Positions 52,771-63,455 of a DNA stretch of 64,000 nt are shown piece after piece. The DNA is from Acanthosepion esculentum. Its lineage: Eukaryota; Mollusca; Cephalopoda; Sepiida; Sepiidae. The position numbers were made by a program, and so were the translations under genes. The DNA lies in assembly GCA_964036315.1 (NCBI GenBank), contig OZ038498.1, positions 11,543,339 to 11,607,338 of the forward strand, in the 5' to 3' direction. Position 1 is the first letter of the stretch; each line of letters begins with the position of its first letter. The notes under the pieces were generated by a model, which saw nothing but the letters and a program-made list of their open reading frames with translations, was not told the origin of the DNA and searched no databases.

Positions 52771-53397
52771 AAAATTTGCTGTAGGGAACTAAGAACCTTA
52801 AAACTAACCTAGCTGCTGATTAGGTTGCAACTGTTTTGGCTGCAGTTGCTGTCTATGCTATTAGTGCTGTTGCTGTTGAGGGTTGTAGCAATTGATAACA
52901 CGTCCTCTGAAAATTTCTGAAAGTTGTGCCTTCCTTCAATACAAGAACAGATTATCCAGGATAAAGTTTGAGTAAAAGAAGGATTCTCAGATGAATTAAA
53001 ATTTAATCCGAAAACGAATTGATAATCTCTGCTTTGTGAGCTGGAGATGTCGGAGATGCATGTCTGCCTTTGCAATATTTTTTCGATTCATTTTTTCCCC
53101 CTTTCTATTTCGTTCAGTTTTTCGTTGACATGATATAATCATCTCTTATCTGAAAGGACACAGGAAATAATTTCAAATCTTCGAATATGCATCTTATACA
53201 TATGTTTAACTTCTAAACCATCTACGAGTCTAAACTTATCCACTGTATGCGTCTGTCGTAGTAACTAGTTAACTGAATACTCACCACAGATAAAAAGTCA
53301 TTGAAACCTTGTACCAAAGTTAGTAGCACTAAAACGAATGCCCGAGTTCCATTCGCATTGTTAACCAATGTTGTCTTTTTCCAACAAAGGTTATGTA
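52771..53397. other. No recognisable feature
   Basis: Includes a weak (CTG)-like GCTGTTGCTGTTG patch near 52866. No supported gene. Confidence 0.5.
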
Positions 53398-53926
53398 CAG
53401 CCTTGTGCAAATGAATTGAAACAGCCGATTTAGTTTCCTTTCTTTCATCATACGGTCAGTTTTAGATCCACTGGAGTGATAGGGTGTTATCAATATTTAT
53501 TTTTTCCTCAGATTAGGTCATTTGCAGTGGTGTGCAGTAATATGAAACTATTTTGGGGATGTATGATGAAATTTGTTTTTGCCTTGAAAAATACTGCGTC
53601 ATCCGTGATTGCATCAGATTCATGCCCAGACACTATTGTCTCGACTGTCGATTATTTGTCCATTATCTGTGATGGGTGTTAATCCAAAGAAGCATAGGAA
53701 AAGTGTAACACTGCACTAACACACTGGCAAGCTTTACCAGTGAGCAAATCAAATTACAATAGATAGCTAGGAAAATCTCCAGATTTAAATCCAATCGAGA
53801 ATATGTGGGTCAATCTGCAATTGTGGAATGGACATTAATGCGCACTGGGTAAAATTGAAAAATACGAAAAAAAAAGTAAATAATATCAGAATTATTCGTT
53901 TTATTTCAATAAATTTGCACAAGGGT
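53398..53926 (+). mobile_element. Tc1-type element relic, different family
   Basis: Left end CAGCCTTGTGCAAATGAATT and right end, inverted, CCCTTGTGCAAATTTATTGA form terminal repeats flanked by TA. Inside, MKLFWGCM and later SPDLNPIENMWVNLQ on the plus strand are Tc1 transposase landmarks (WGC block and the Glu block). Only about 530 bp remain; the first two catalytic Asp blocks are gone. Confidence 0.8.
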
Positions 53927-54055
53927 ATATGTATAGATGGCCACTACTAGGACGGCTAGCCAATCCCTTTTGCAGACGCTTGTTCAGGCACATTTGCGTT
54001 TATTCAACCCACAGAGCCCACCTATGGTTTATACTGCAACTATGCTGAGCTGACC

Positions 54056-54400
54056 TTAGTTACAGTTTCTGGGAAAGAGCGTGTTATCTAGAGTGATCAA
54101 CAATTTGAACATGGCCAACACGATCTCGGCCACGATGACTTTTGACTTCGTGCTGGCACAGCGATCGGTACCCAAGTGTTCCGTATACCCAAATTCACTC
54201 ACAAGGCTTAGGTCAACCAAAAAAGTCTCATCACAAGGATAGTAATGTTTACAGACACTTTCCACGCTGGTATTGACCCCCTCAAGTCCGAAAACATCAA
54301 AAAGTCTCCTTCCTGATAAATCGACCATGGCGAGATTCGAACCCGGGCCTCATAATCAGAATGCGAACGTTCTAACCACTCGGCCACGTTTGCACTTGCG
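54056..54400 (-). mobile_element. SINE-D copy, tRNA-derived head
   Basis: On the minus strand: A-box GTGGCCGAGTGGTTAGAACG and B-box GGGTTCGAATCTC, about 40 bases apart, then CCATGGTCGATTTATCAGGA and a body with GGAAAGTGTCTGTAAACATT and GGTACCGATCGCTGTGCCAG. The head-plus-body layout and mid-length body fit a SINE. No second copy lies in this window, so its status as a family rests on the promoter boxes and layout. The 90-codon frame on this strand is a by-product. Confidence 0.65.
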
Positions 54401-54719
54401 GCGATTGTAGCTAAATGAATGTAATGCATTTTGCCTTGAACGAAGACATGATTACGATTTATTGGCAGCTTCTCGAGCCATAGCTGCGATTGGATGCAAA
54501 AAAAAAAAAGCGGCATAATCGAAAAGTGAGCAGGTCTTTTAAAAAATTATAGATGATGAAAAACACTTGAAGAAATCATTCTGATTCATTCATGTATTTC
54601 AACAACTACGAAACTTTGGGGGAAACGAAGACTATCCAGATGGGGTCAATTTCCCGTAGTGTTGATTGGGGAGGATCGCATCTCGCTGGCGAAATGATTT
54701 TTTTTTATAGAATGAAGGA
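54401..54719. other. No clear feature
   Basis: Unique-looking; probably part of the same LINE insertion as the next entry. Confidence 0.4.
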
Positions 54720-54990
54720 GGAGCCTTATACTTAACACCAGGAAGAGGCAACTGAAGTTTCTGGGATACGTAATGAAAAAGAAGGGCCTGGATAATCTGA
54801 TACTCACAGGTCGAATGAAAGAAAGAGAGACAAGGAGAAGTAACGCCTGACACATACTAGGCGGGCTTGAGCAAGTGGATGACAAAACGTGGTTTGGGGG
54901 AGGTGGCAGAAGGTCGAAACATTGAAGGCGACAAGGGATAGGGGAAGTAGAGAGCCATGATTGTCTACTTCCTGAAAGAATACAGCATAT
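54720..54990 (+). pseudogene. RTE-type LINE fragment, RT carboxyl end
   Basis: The plus strand reads RKRQLKFLGYVMKKKGLDNL then ILTGRMKERETRRSNA, a good fit to 'RQLxFLGHVMRKxGLENLxLTGKxEGxRxRGR'. After a stop, HILGGLEQVDDKTWFG is the next block out of exact register. It is related to 28562-28850 but more similar to the consensus. The minus-strand open frames are shadows. Confidence 0.62.
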
Positions 54991-55100
54991 AAAAAGAAAG
55001 AAAAAGGCTTCAACGCCAGTCTGTTTAATTACTAAAATCGTAGATAACTACAGTTTTTCCAACAAATGCCTTTATTTTAGCATTTTGCTAAAACATGTTA

Positions 55101-55108
55101 GTCTAGCA
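55101..55108. other. Left 8-bp target-site duplication of hAT element
   Basis: GTCTAGCA, identical to 56938-56945. Confidence 0.85.
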
Positions 55109-55245
55109 TAGTAATTCTCAACGTGGTCCAAGTGGACCACCAGTGGTCCACATAGGATTTTTAGTGGTCCACAGAGAATTCGTAGCCATAAAAATTGTAG
55201 CCATTATACAAAAATCTATCTAAATTATTCATATTTTGAAGATTG

Positions 55246-55720
55246 GTTTGGTTTGTTTTGTTTTACGGCATATCGACACCTCAATGGATCATTTAATGCC
55301 GACAACTTTTTTTTCCTGGTAATATTTTCGTTTTGTCAAAAATCTATTTCTGGAAATATTGTTTTTCTCAAAATTGTATAGCTGGTAATATTATTTTCAA
55401 AAACGTATTGCTGGTAATAGTCTTTTTTTTTAAAAATTTATTTCTGGTAATAATTTTTTTACAAAGTATTTCTGGTATTAAAACGTATTTTTGCACTTTC
55501 AAAATGCTTTTTACCTCAGTTTCGAGGTCAACTATTTGCCCATAGCTGGAATCCTAACAGGTGCTACCACCCCGGGTCAGGGTGGACCTGGGAACACCAG
55601 CAATTAAGAGATGGTTCCACGCTCCTCAAAACCTCCTGATCAGTTGGACGTAGTTTATTGTCTTAAACAGGACACGGATGTAGCTTAGCGTCATACCCAG
55701 GTCGGCATACTTTGAAGAAT
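55246..55720 (-). repeat. RepA-type block, left arm of an inverted pair
   Basis: Contains GTTTTACGGCATATCGACAC, TTTAATGCCGACAAC, repeated TATTGCTGGTAATA-like motifs (about five), and then GGGTCAGGGTGGACCTGG and TTAAGAGATGGTTCCACGCT. It is matched in reverse by 56388-56795. Confidence 0.75.
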
Positions 55721-55794
55721 TAAAAAACATAATATTTTATTTAATTACACACATGTCCGTTATTTTTTATTTTTTTGTTTTTGTTTTAAGCTTA

Positions 55795-56200
55795 TCACCC
55801 CAAGCAAGGCTGGAAGCCACTAGCACGCAAGGGGTTACAGAAGGTTTGGAGGAAGAGCAGATAGGAGTGGTAAAGGAGAGGATGTGGAGAAAGATAGTGG
55901 ATTGATCAAGGTAAAGGGGTTACAGAAGATTTGGAGCGAGAGCAGATAGGGATGAAAGGTGAAAGGATGTGGAGAAGGGAAGTGGATAGATCAAGGCAGC
56001 TGGAGATGTCGATTGACGTTACGCTTAAATAGTTGGAGATTGTATTTGTCAGGGAAACAGGAATAAGGAAGGGAGTTCCACAGGCGAGATGTGCGAGACA
56101 TAAAGCTATTGGAGTAGAACATCTACATCTAACAGTTTCAACGGTGAAGTGGTGGGAACGGGATGCCAGCTTCGTAGGACGTTTAAATTCATGAGGCCTA
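55795..56200 (-). pseudogene. Jockey/CR1-like LINE 3' fragment inside the hAT element
   Basis: CACCCCAAGCAAGGCTGG and CTAGCACGCAAGGGGTTACA mark the LINE 3' terminus, and GGAGATGTCGATTGACGTTA and GGGAGTTCCACAGGCGAGAT the coding part. A short piece is duplicated (GGGGTTACAGAAG.TTTGGAG at 55832 and 55917). Confidence 0.72.
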
Positions 56201-56387
56201 GGAATTTGAATATTTTGAAATTACGTAGGTATTATGATTTTTGCCTGTTGCGGATGTTATCAGTAGAAAAAGAAATAAATTTGTTCTTAACAGCAGAGGA
56301 ACTATCAGACTAAGACTGAATGACATCATCAAAATTGATTATGATATCTTGTGCTTATCCTTGTTAACTAAAATAAATTTTGCTTCC

Positions 56388-56795
56388 TGGGTATGACGAT
56401 AAACTACGTCCAACAGCAAGGCTTCTGATCAGGTTTTGAGAAGCATGGAACCACCTCTTAATTGTTGGTGTTCCCAGGTAAAAAGCATTATAAAAGTGTA
56501 AAAATAGGTTTTAATACCAGAAATACTTTGTAAAAAAATATTACCAAAAAAAAATTCTTGAAGAAAAAAACTATTACCAGCAATATATTTTTGAAAAAAA
56601 AAAATTACCAGCAATATGTTTTTTTTTTTTTTTTAAAAGAATATTACCAGCTATACATTTTTGAGGAAAAAATATTACCAGAAATAGATTTTTGACAAAA
56701 CAAAATATTACCAGGAAAAAAAAGTTGTCGGCATTAAATAATCCATTGAGGTTGATATGCCGTAAAACAAACCAAACCAAACCAAAACCTAAAAT
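56388..56795 (+). repeat. RepA-type block, right arm of the inverted pair
   Basis: TATGACGATAAACTACGTCC, AGCATGGAACCACCTCTTAA and GTTGGTGTTCCCAGG, then a run of ATTACCAGCAATA-like motifs and GTTGTCGGCATTAAATAATC, ending ATATGCCGTAAAACAAACC. It mirrors 55246-55720. Confidence 0.75.
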
Positions 56796-56937
56796 AAATT
56801 TGAGTGTAAATAGACTACTTTTCATTGACTATTTTAGTGTGAAAATTGAACAGCCTAAAAGTAAAAGTATGAGTGGTCCATTTGAATTTTTTGAAGAAAG
56901 AAATGTTCCATGGGCTGAAAAAGGTTGAGAAGCACTG

Positions 56938-56945
56938 GTCTAGCA
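56938..56945. other. Right 8-bp target-site duplication of hAT element
   Basis: GTCTAGCA, identical to 55101-55108. Confidence 0.85.
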
Positions 56946-57387
56946 CAAGTCTGGGAAGAGCGGAGTCTATAACAACTTGTGCGGCACCAATCTGCGTGTC
57001 TGGGGACAAAAAAGATTTAAGTTTTGCATGTAAAATATCGGTCTAGAAATAGATTAAAGTTTTGCTCAGACGCGTATAGATCGCAAGAACGTTCACCTTT
57101 ATCAGCCGAATAAGATTTCGTCATAGGTTAAGATAACGGCAGGCTTAGAATGAAACTGTGTAAATCATAGAACGCATTGTGTGGTCCGAGAAATTCTTCA
57201 TTTAATGGCGTTCTGAAGGTCGGTGAAAGCACATGTTCGGTTTCCGTTCATTCTTTTCGTAAAGAATAGATTTACGAACGACAGAACAAAGACAACAAAA
57301 TATTTTTTTAGCTAAAAGAAATGAAAAAATCTTTCTTACATTCATCGCATTATTCATTTGTTCATATCTACCTATCACTCTGTACAC
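56946..57387. other. No recognisable feature
   Basis: Unique-looking sequence with short unsupported frames. Confidence 0.5.
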
Positions 57388-57900
57388 TATTTACATTATT
57401 CGGACTATTGTCCTCATCTTTGTCGCCATATTTATTACAACGTTTCGGCCTTTCAGCATCTGTCTATATTTCTGAGATGAGGTATTATGTACACTATTTA
57501 CATTATTTGGACTATTGTACTCATCATTGTTACCATATTTATCACAACGTTTCGGCCTTTCAGTATCTGTCTATATTTCTGAGATGAGGTATTATGTACA
57601 CTATTTACATTATTCGGACTATTGTCCTCATCTTTGTCGCCATATTTATCACAACGTTTCGGCCGTTGTATGCTCCGGCCTTCTTCAGGTGGTTGGAATG
57701 TCGAACTGAACCCTTTATTTCGCTCACTGGGTTAGACTGTTCTAGTTCCACGTGCCATGTCTAATGGATGTCAGTTATCTCCTATTAAATCTCCTCTCCA
57801 AGTTCTCCACCGCCTTAACCAGGTATTGAACTCACACGCTTTGGGTCCTGTCACTGGATCTAACTAACGCCTTTATCCACTGTGCCACATTTAAGTTTCT
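57388..57900 (-). mobile_element. RepM copy with 107-bp tail array
   Basis: CGTTTCGGCC occurs at 57441, 57548 and 57655, an exact 107-bp spacing, giving about two and a half tail units before the main body. The body (57655-57900) holds the intact hairpin strings CGGCCGTTGTATGCTCCGGC and CTTCTTCAGG, CCACGTGCCATGTCTAATGG and CCAGGTATTGAACTCACACG. Confidence 0.9.
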
Positions 57901-57974
57901 TCATATCTATCTATTTCATACGTATTTATCTGTTTCATCATTTTCATATTTATTTCATCCCTTTCTTTTTTTTA

Positions 57975-58480
57975 TAAGCATTTCACCTCCCCACCCAGCG
58001 AGGTGGGATTGTGACTAGTACGCAGGGATTACAGACAGTGAAAGTAAGTGAAAAGACTGGGTATAGGCGGGGATTGAGGAAAGAATAAAAAGAAGAACGG
58101 GTATCTGGACATCAGAAGATGTCGATTGACATTACATTGAAATTTTTGAAGGTTATAGTTATCAGGGAAGTAATTAAGAGGAAGGGAGTTCCACTGTCGG
58201 GAAGTGTATGAGAAGAAGCTGTTGGAGTAGAAGAGGCGGTTACATTTAACTGTTTCGACAGTGAAAGGGTGGGAGTGAGATGCCAACATAGTAGCACGCT
58301 TAAATTCATGCAGTTGGGGTACCAGTGAAAACAGCTCGACATGAAAATATTTGTAGAAAAGACAGAGGGAAGCCACATCACGTCTGTGAGAAAGTGACTG
58401 GAGTCGAGATGCCTGGTCAAGACCTATCATATTGCATATCCGTCTTTGGATTTTGTCGAGAACCTCGAGATGAACAACGG
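57975..58480 (-). pseudogene. Jockey/CR1-like LINE 3' end
   Basis: On the minus strand: GLDQASRLQSLSHRRDVASL, CLFYKYFHVELFSLVPQLHE, FKRATMLASHSHPFTVETVK and FQCNVNRHLLMS, then the 3' UTR ending near 57978 (GCCTCGCTGGGTGGGG). About one RT-flanking region is kept; the catalytic core is absent. Confidence 0.82.
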
Positions 58481-58668
58481 GGTCACCAGTGCAGACATGG
58501 CAACTGTATTCAATGCATAGATGAATGGTAGATTTGTGAAGGATGCCTATTTCATCTACTTTACATATATTTCTTCTTCCTATCTATTTCATCCTCTTCA
58601 TATTTATTTCATTCTCATCATATCTGTTTCATCTTATAATAGACGGTTATCCTCGAATATGAGTTGTC

Positions 58669-58670
<2 letters not shown>

Positions 58671-58736
<66 letters not shown>

Positions 58737-58747
58737 CGTTCTGTTCA

Positions 58748-58808
<61 letters not shown>

Positions 58809-58819
58809 CGTTCTGTTCA

Positions 58820-58852
<33 letters not shown>

Positions 58853-58895
58853 CGTTCTGTTCACATCTATCTATCTATCTATCTCGTTCTGTTCA

Positions 58896-58956
<61 letters not shown>

Positions 58957-58967
58957 CGTTCTGTTCA

Positions 58968-59008
<41 letters not shown>

Positions 59009-59059
59009 CGTTCTGTTCATATCTATCTATCTATCTATCTATCTATCTCGTTCTGTTCA

Positions 59060-59096
<37 letters not shown>

Positions 59097-59143
59097 CGTT
59101 CTGTTCATATCTATCTATCTATCTATCTATCTCGTTCTGTTCA

Positions 59144-59204
<61 letters not shown>

Positions 59205-59215
59205 CGTTCTGTTCA

Positions 59216-59254
<39 letters not shown>

Positions 59255-59307
59255 TTCGTTCTGTTCATATCTATCTATCTATCTATCTATCTATCTCGTT
59301 CTGTTCA

Positions 59308-59352
<45 letters not shown>

Positions 59353-59435
59353 CGTTCTGTTCATATCTATCTATTTCGTTCTGTTGATATCTATCTATCT
59401 ATCCATCTATCTATCTATCTATCTCGTTCTGTTCA

Positions 59436-59470
<35 letters not shown>

Positions 59471-59483
59471 TTCGTTCTGTTGA

Positions 59484-59524
<41 letters not shown>

Positions 59525-59568
59525 CGTTCTGTTATCTCTCTATCTATGTATCTATTTCGTTCTGTTGA

Positions 59569-59621
<53 letters not shown>

Positions 59622-59625
59622 CATC
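58671..59625. repeat. (TATC)n array with 18 regularly placed TCGTTCTGTTCATA spacers
   Basis: TATC units over about 955 bp broken by the spacer T(C/T)TCGTTCTGTTCATA every 24-72 bases, counted 18 times by eye. The spacing is always such that the tetranucleotide phase resumes. The two long Ser/Ile/Tyr/Leu open frames are artefacts. Confidence 0.97.
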
Positions 59626-59629
59626 TTCT

Positions 59630-60639
59630 TCATATTTATTTCATCTTCATATCTATCTATTTCATTCCCTTTGTAGTTATTTATGGCCCCTAATATCTTC
59701 ATCTATGCCGATCGTTTCCAGGGTTCCAGTCAGTATCCACTCTGAATATTAGAACCAAAGGATTCTTTAGGTAACGGCGCAGTTTCTTGGACCTTTCCTG
59801 ATTTAGGATTTAAGGTTTGGGTTTTCATGGACGCCCGTTCTGATGTAAAACGAGTCTGCATTTTGTTCAGAGGCTACCTTAAACATGGATGTTCTTGTGT
59901 CCTTTGCAATTTTGATCTAAAGGCCATTAATAAATTCCTGATTACGCTTGTAAACCCATCCGTTTCTCGACTTCCTTTAGACGACGTTGTCTATGTATGT
60001 GATCTTTTTGATAGGGCACGCCAACTATATTATGTATGACTTAGAACTGAGTATTGCATGAAACGACTCTAGTGCTGTTTGCCGTTTGGCATTCAGCGAA
60101 GCAATTTGCCACGATATTCCTGACAATTCCTGACAGTCTTAATATTGAACTGAATATTTAACTCTTTTTTTCTTCGTTTGGTTTCACATCATTTGGTTAG
60201 TTCAAAATACGAGTTGGAATATTTTACTGCAAGTTTTACTTCCCACCCGATGTATGTTTGTGCGTTCCATATGCTTCTGTTCTGATAATGTTTTACGCTA
60301 TACATTCATCGTATTTAATTTCTCGTGGCGTATTTGGTATAAGGGATTTGTTCCCAATGGAAAGCAACAAAGTCCTTATGGTTGCAATAGAAGAAAAAGA
60401 AGAGGAAAAAGAGACGAGAAGAGGAGGAGATCGTGGAAGAGAAGGAAAGAAAAAACAATAATAAAGTAATGAAACTTTTTCTTACATTCAACTTCCTGTT
60501 TTTATCTCTTGTCTTTTCATTGGTTAATTCCTTTCATTTTAAACGCTTTTTTCATTGGTTGATTTTTTATTTTATTTTTATTTCTTTTCTTAACACTTTT
60601 TGTTTTATCTGATTTCCCCCTCTCTGTTTATTTCCTAAA
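59630..60639. other. No clear feature
   Basis: A 70-codon frame at 59827-60039 (MDARSDVKRVCILFRGYLKH) has coding-like composition but no recognised domain or splice signals. The rest is AT-rich with an AGAAGAGG purine patch near 60400. Confidence 0.4.
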
Positions 60640-60676
60640 AACTTCTTTCTTTCTTTCTTTCTCTCTTTCCTTACCT

Positions 60677-60727
<51 letters not shown>

Positions 60728-60981
60728 CTCTTTCCTTACCTTCTTGCCTTTCTTTTTTCTTACTTCTTTCTATCCTTCATACTACATTGCTGCCTTCCCT
60801 TTTCCTCCCTTCTTTCTTGCCTTCCTCCTGCTTTTCCTTCCTTCCTTTTTCCTTCCTTCTTCCTTTCTTTCTTTATTTCCATCCTTTTTTCATTCCTTCC
60901 TTTTTTCTTTCTTTCCTTCCTTCTTTCATTATTCTTTCTTCCTCCCTTTCTTCCTCCCTTTTTTTCTTTCTTTCTTTCTTG

Positions 60982-61061
<80 letters not shown>

Positions 61062-61094
61062 TCCCGGGTTTGTTTGTTTGTTTGTTTGTTTCTG

Positions 61095-61154
<60 letters not shown>

Positions 61155-61157
61155 TAC
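60640..61157. repeat. (TTTC)n polypyrimidine tract with (GTTT)n island
   Basis: About 520 bp of nearly pure pyrimidine on the plus strand with TTTC and TTCC units. A short TTTGTTTGTTTG island at 61070-61092 is preceded by TCCCGGG. Frames over it are artefacts. Confidence 0.95.
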
Positions 61158-61730
61158 CTTCCACACATTTCACTGCTGCGTCAACAAGAAAACTGTTTCA
61201 GTGCATTTTGTATAAAATTGATTTGTGATGTTCTTATTTTCGTTTCTTGCAAAATATTGTTTTGTTAACAAGCACGAAAATTCTTTGATCTGTTTCAGAA
61301 GTACCGTTTCCCATTTGAGCAAATGGATAAGGAATATTTGGAATGAATTCAATTTGGCAATTCATTTTTTCTACTATTCTTTAATGGCATTTTGGATTGA
61401 ATTGATTTGTAGTCGAAATGTAATCTTATATTTTTATAGCCAAATTTTTAAAGAACTAATTTATCCTTAAGTACTGTTGTTTCGTATCGCCAATTTCTCC
61501 TTTCTTTTTTTCCAAGTTTGCCTTTATGTGTGGCTCGGACATAAAATACCCCAAAACGATTCCATAAATATATGGGACCAAAATCACACATTCCGTTTTT
61601 TTTATTTTATTTCTTTATTTTTTCCAGAAAAAACAAAACAAAAACAGAGTAATTGACCTGTCAGAAAGTTTAATGTTCGGGATGTTTTAACATAGGAGTA
61701 AAAACGAAAATTAGCACATATATCTAAAAA
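61158..61730. other. No recognisable feature
   Basis: AT-rich; no motif found. Confidence 0.5.
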
Positions 61731-61732
61731 AT

Positions 61733-61734
<2 letters not shown>

Positions 61735-61788
<54 letters not shown>

Positions 61789-61815
61789 ACACACACGCAC
61801 ACACACACACACAGA
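61735..61815. repeat. (CA)n microsatellite
   Basis: CA run with two small breaks. Confidence 0.97.
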
Positions 61816-62549
61816 GAAAGAAAACGTCACATAAACACAGTCATACAGATGTATACAGAGAAATCCTCTCTTATTTTTTGTTTTATAATTTTCAGAAAAA
61901 ACGTCGGTAATCTTCTCACAAATGATCGTACTTTTTTGATATGAAGTCAAAAATTGTGTGTTCAGATTATGAAATATTGCAAAATTCATGAAAAATAATA
62001 CTTCAGTGGCTGTTTTCATAAAAACAAGTAAAAAAAATCAATACAATAGTAAAATACTGTAGAAAATTTCGAGTTATCACAAATATTATAATTTTAAGAA
62101 ACACAATATGGCTGAAAAAATTTCCCTTCCTTACTATTACGTCCGCACTTTCCTTGTAACAGTAGCAGTTACAATGTCTCGGCTATCCGGTGACTGGATT
62201 CTGATATTACCATATTTGAAGTAAAGAAAACTCAACAAGAAAGTTGCTCGAATTTTCCTTTCGATTACACATGCTCATACATTTGGATGCCTATAGATTA
62301 TTCTTTCACCTTCTTAACTTTCTTCAAACTCTCTGCCTTTAATCAAGAGATTTGAATCCAGAAAAAAGAAAAAAACTCTCATATAAACGTGACTGTTATT
62401 TTGCCCTCGGTTATTGCCTATTTCAATCTTTGCTCTTTAATCACATTAAAATGTTTAGCACCAAAAATACGTTTTATGAAACAGATGCGCCTCAAATCAA
62501 ACTAAAATGCCCTCAAAATAAAAGTATATTTTCAGGAATTCCGGTACAT
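61816..62549. other. No recognisable feature
   Basis: AT-rich; the frame starting at 62352 becomes meaningful only from about 62550. Confidence 0.5.
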
Positions 62550-63455
62550 TGTTTTCTTAATAAATCTTTCCCGCCAGTGTCGATCCTTCAAATCTACAAA
62601 TCAACCATTCGCCCTTGCATGGAGTATTGCTGCCATATATGGTCTGGTGCCCCTTATGTTTGTCTCAAGGTTCTTGATAAGATCTAGAGACGGATATGCA
62701 ATGTTATTGGCTCTGATCTGGCATCTCGTCTGCAGACGCTCTCTCTCAAGGACGTGTCGTCGTTTCCCTCTGTCTTTTTTACAAATACTTTCGTGGTCCA
62801 ATATCCTCGCACCACTGTTAAGGTCCAAGGTTAGGACCAAGAAAGAACAACACGAACACAAGAGTAGGAATGACAAAGATATATTAAACAGAATAATAAT
62901 AATACAAGAAGTTGAAGATGTTAGTATGACTGTCAGTCTGGTTTAGAGTGAACTACTATTGTCTCGACTCGTTCCGTCTCGACTCGTTCCACTTCATTCT
63001 ATCGTCTCTCTTGAGAGGTGCAGTCTTTATAGTGTCAGGAAGAGTTCATTGTCGTTACAGGTAAGATCCCATAACAAATACTTTCATGGTAACTGCCCGG
63101 AGGAGCTGTTTTCGCTGGTTCGCAGACTTCATGAATTTAAGCGTTCTACTAGACTGGCATCTCGCTCACACCCTTTCACTGTCGAAACTGTTAAATGTAA
63201 CCGTCTCTTTTACTCCAATAGCTTCATATCTCGCACCTCTTGCCTGTGGAACTCTCTCCTCATTTCCTGTTTCCCTGATAGCTATAATCTGCAACAATTC
63301 AAATGTAATGTCAATCGACGTCTCCAGACGACCTGATTTATCCCCTATCCTTCTCTTCATCCTTTCCGCTATCACTCCTATTTGCTCTCGCTCCAACTCT
63401 CTGTAACCCCTTGCGTGCTAGTCGCTTCCCGCCTTGCTTGGGGTGAAACGCTTAA
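62550..63455 (+). pseudogene. Jockey/CR1-like LINE 3' end, split by an insertion
   Basis: The first piece (62550-62792) reads VSILQIYKSTIRPCMEYCCH, IWSGAPYVCLKVLDKI, a stop, then RRICNVIGSDLASRLQTLS. After an insertion (62793-63073) the second piece reads NKYFHGNCPEELFSLVRRLH, EFKRSTRLASRSHPFTVETV and QFKCNVNRRLQTT, then the 3' UTR with TAACCCCTTGCGTGCTAGTC and GCCTTGCTTGGGGTGAAACG ending in an A run near 63460. The two pieces are otherwise collinear with the copy at 51113-51600. Dead by truncation and stops. Confidence 0.82.
62793..63073. mobile_element. Candidate solo LTR or small retroelement inserted in the LINE
   Basis: The inserted 281 bp are flanked by ACAAATACTTTC on both sides (62781-62792 and 63074-63085). 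An inner block from TGTTAAGG (62816) to CGTTACA (63060) starts with TG and ends with CA. On the minus strand ACTATAAAG is TATA-box-like and the sequence after the block, GTGGTGCGAGGATATTGG, is in the place of a primer-binding site. GTCTCGACTCGTTCC occurs twice in tandem. A 12-bp flank repeat is long for an LTR element and may in part be LINE sequence, so the class is uncertain. Confidence 0.45.

Larger units (their letters stand above)
55109..56937. mobile_element. Non-autonomous hAT element with nested repeats
   Basis: Ends are TAGTAATTCTCAACGTGG and, inverted, CAGTGCTTCTCAACCTTT, a typical hAT terminal repeat. The flanking 8-bp duplication GTCTAGCA is perfect, as expected for hAT. Near both ends the motif GTGGTCCA recurs (four to five times on the left, where GTGGTCCAAGTGGACCAC is itself a palindrome; once on the right), resembling subterminal transposase sites. 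Inside are an inverted pair of RepA-type sequence and a minus-strand LINE fragment. No transposase frame is present, so it would need a partner element in trans. Confidence 0.85.

Noticed and set aside
54056..54328. 90-residue protein MVDLSGRRLFDVFGLEG...
   Set aside because: It lies in the body of a tRNA-headed SINE; the open frame is incidental.
58521..59752. Two long Ser/Ile/Tyr open frames
   Set aside because: Translations of the (TATC)n array in two frames.
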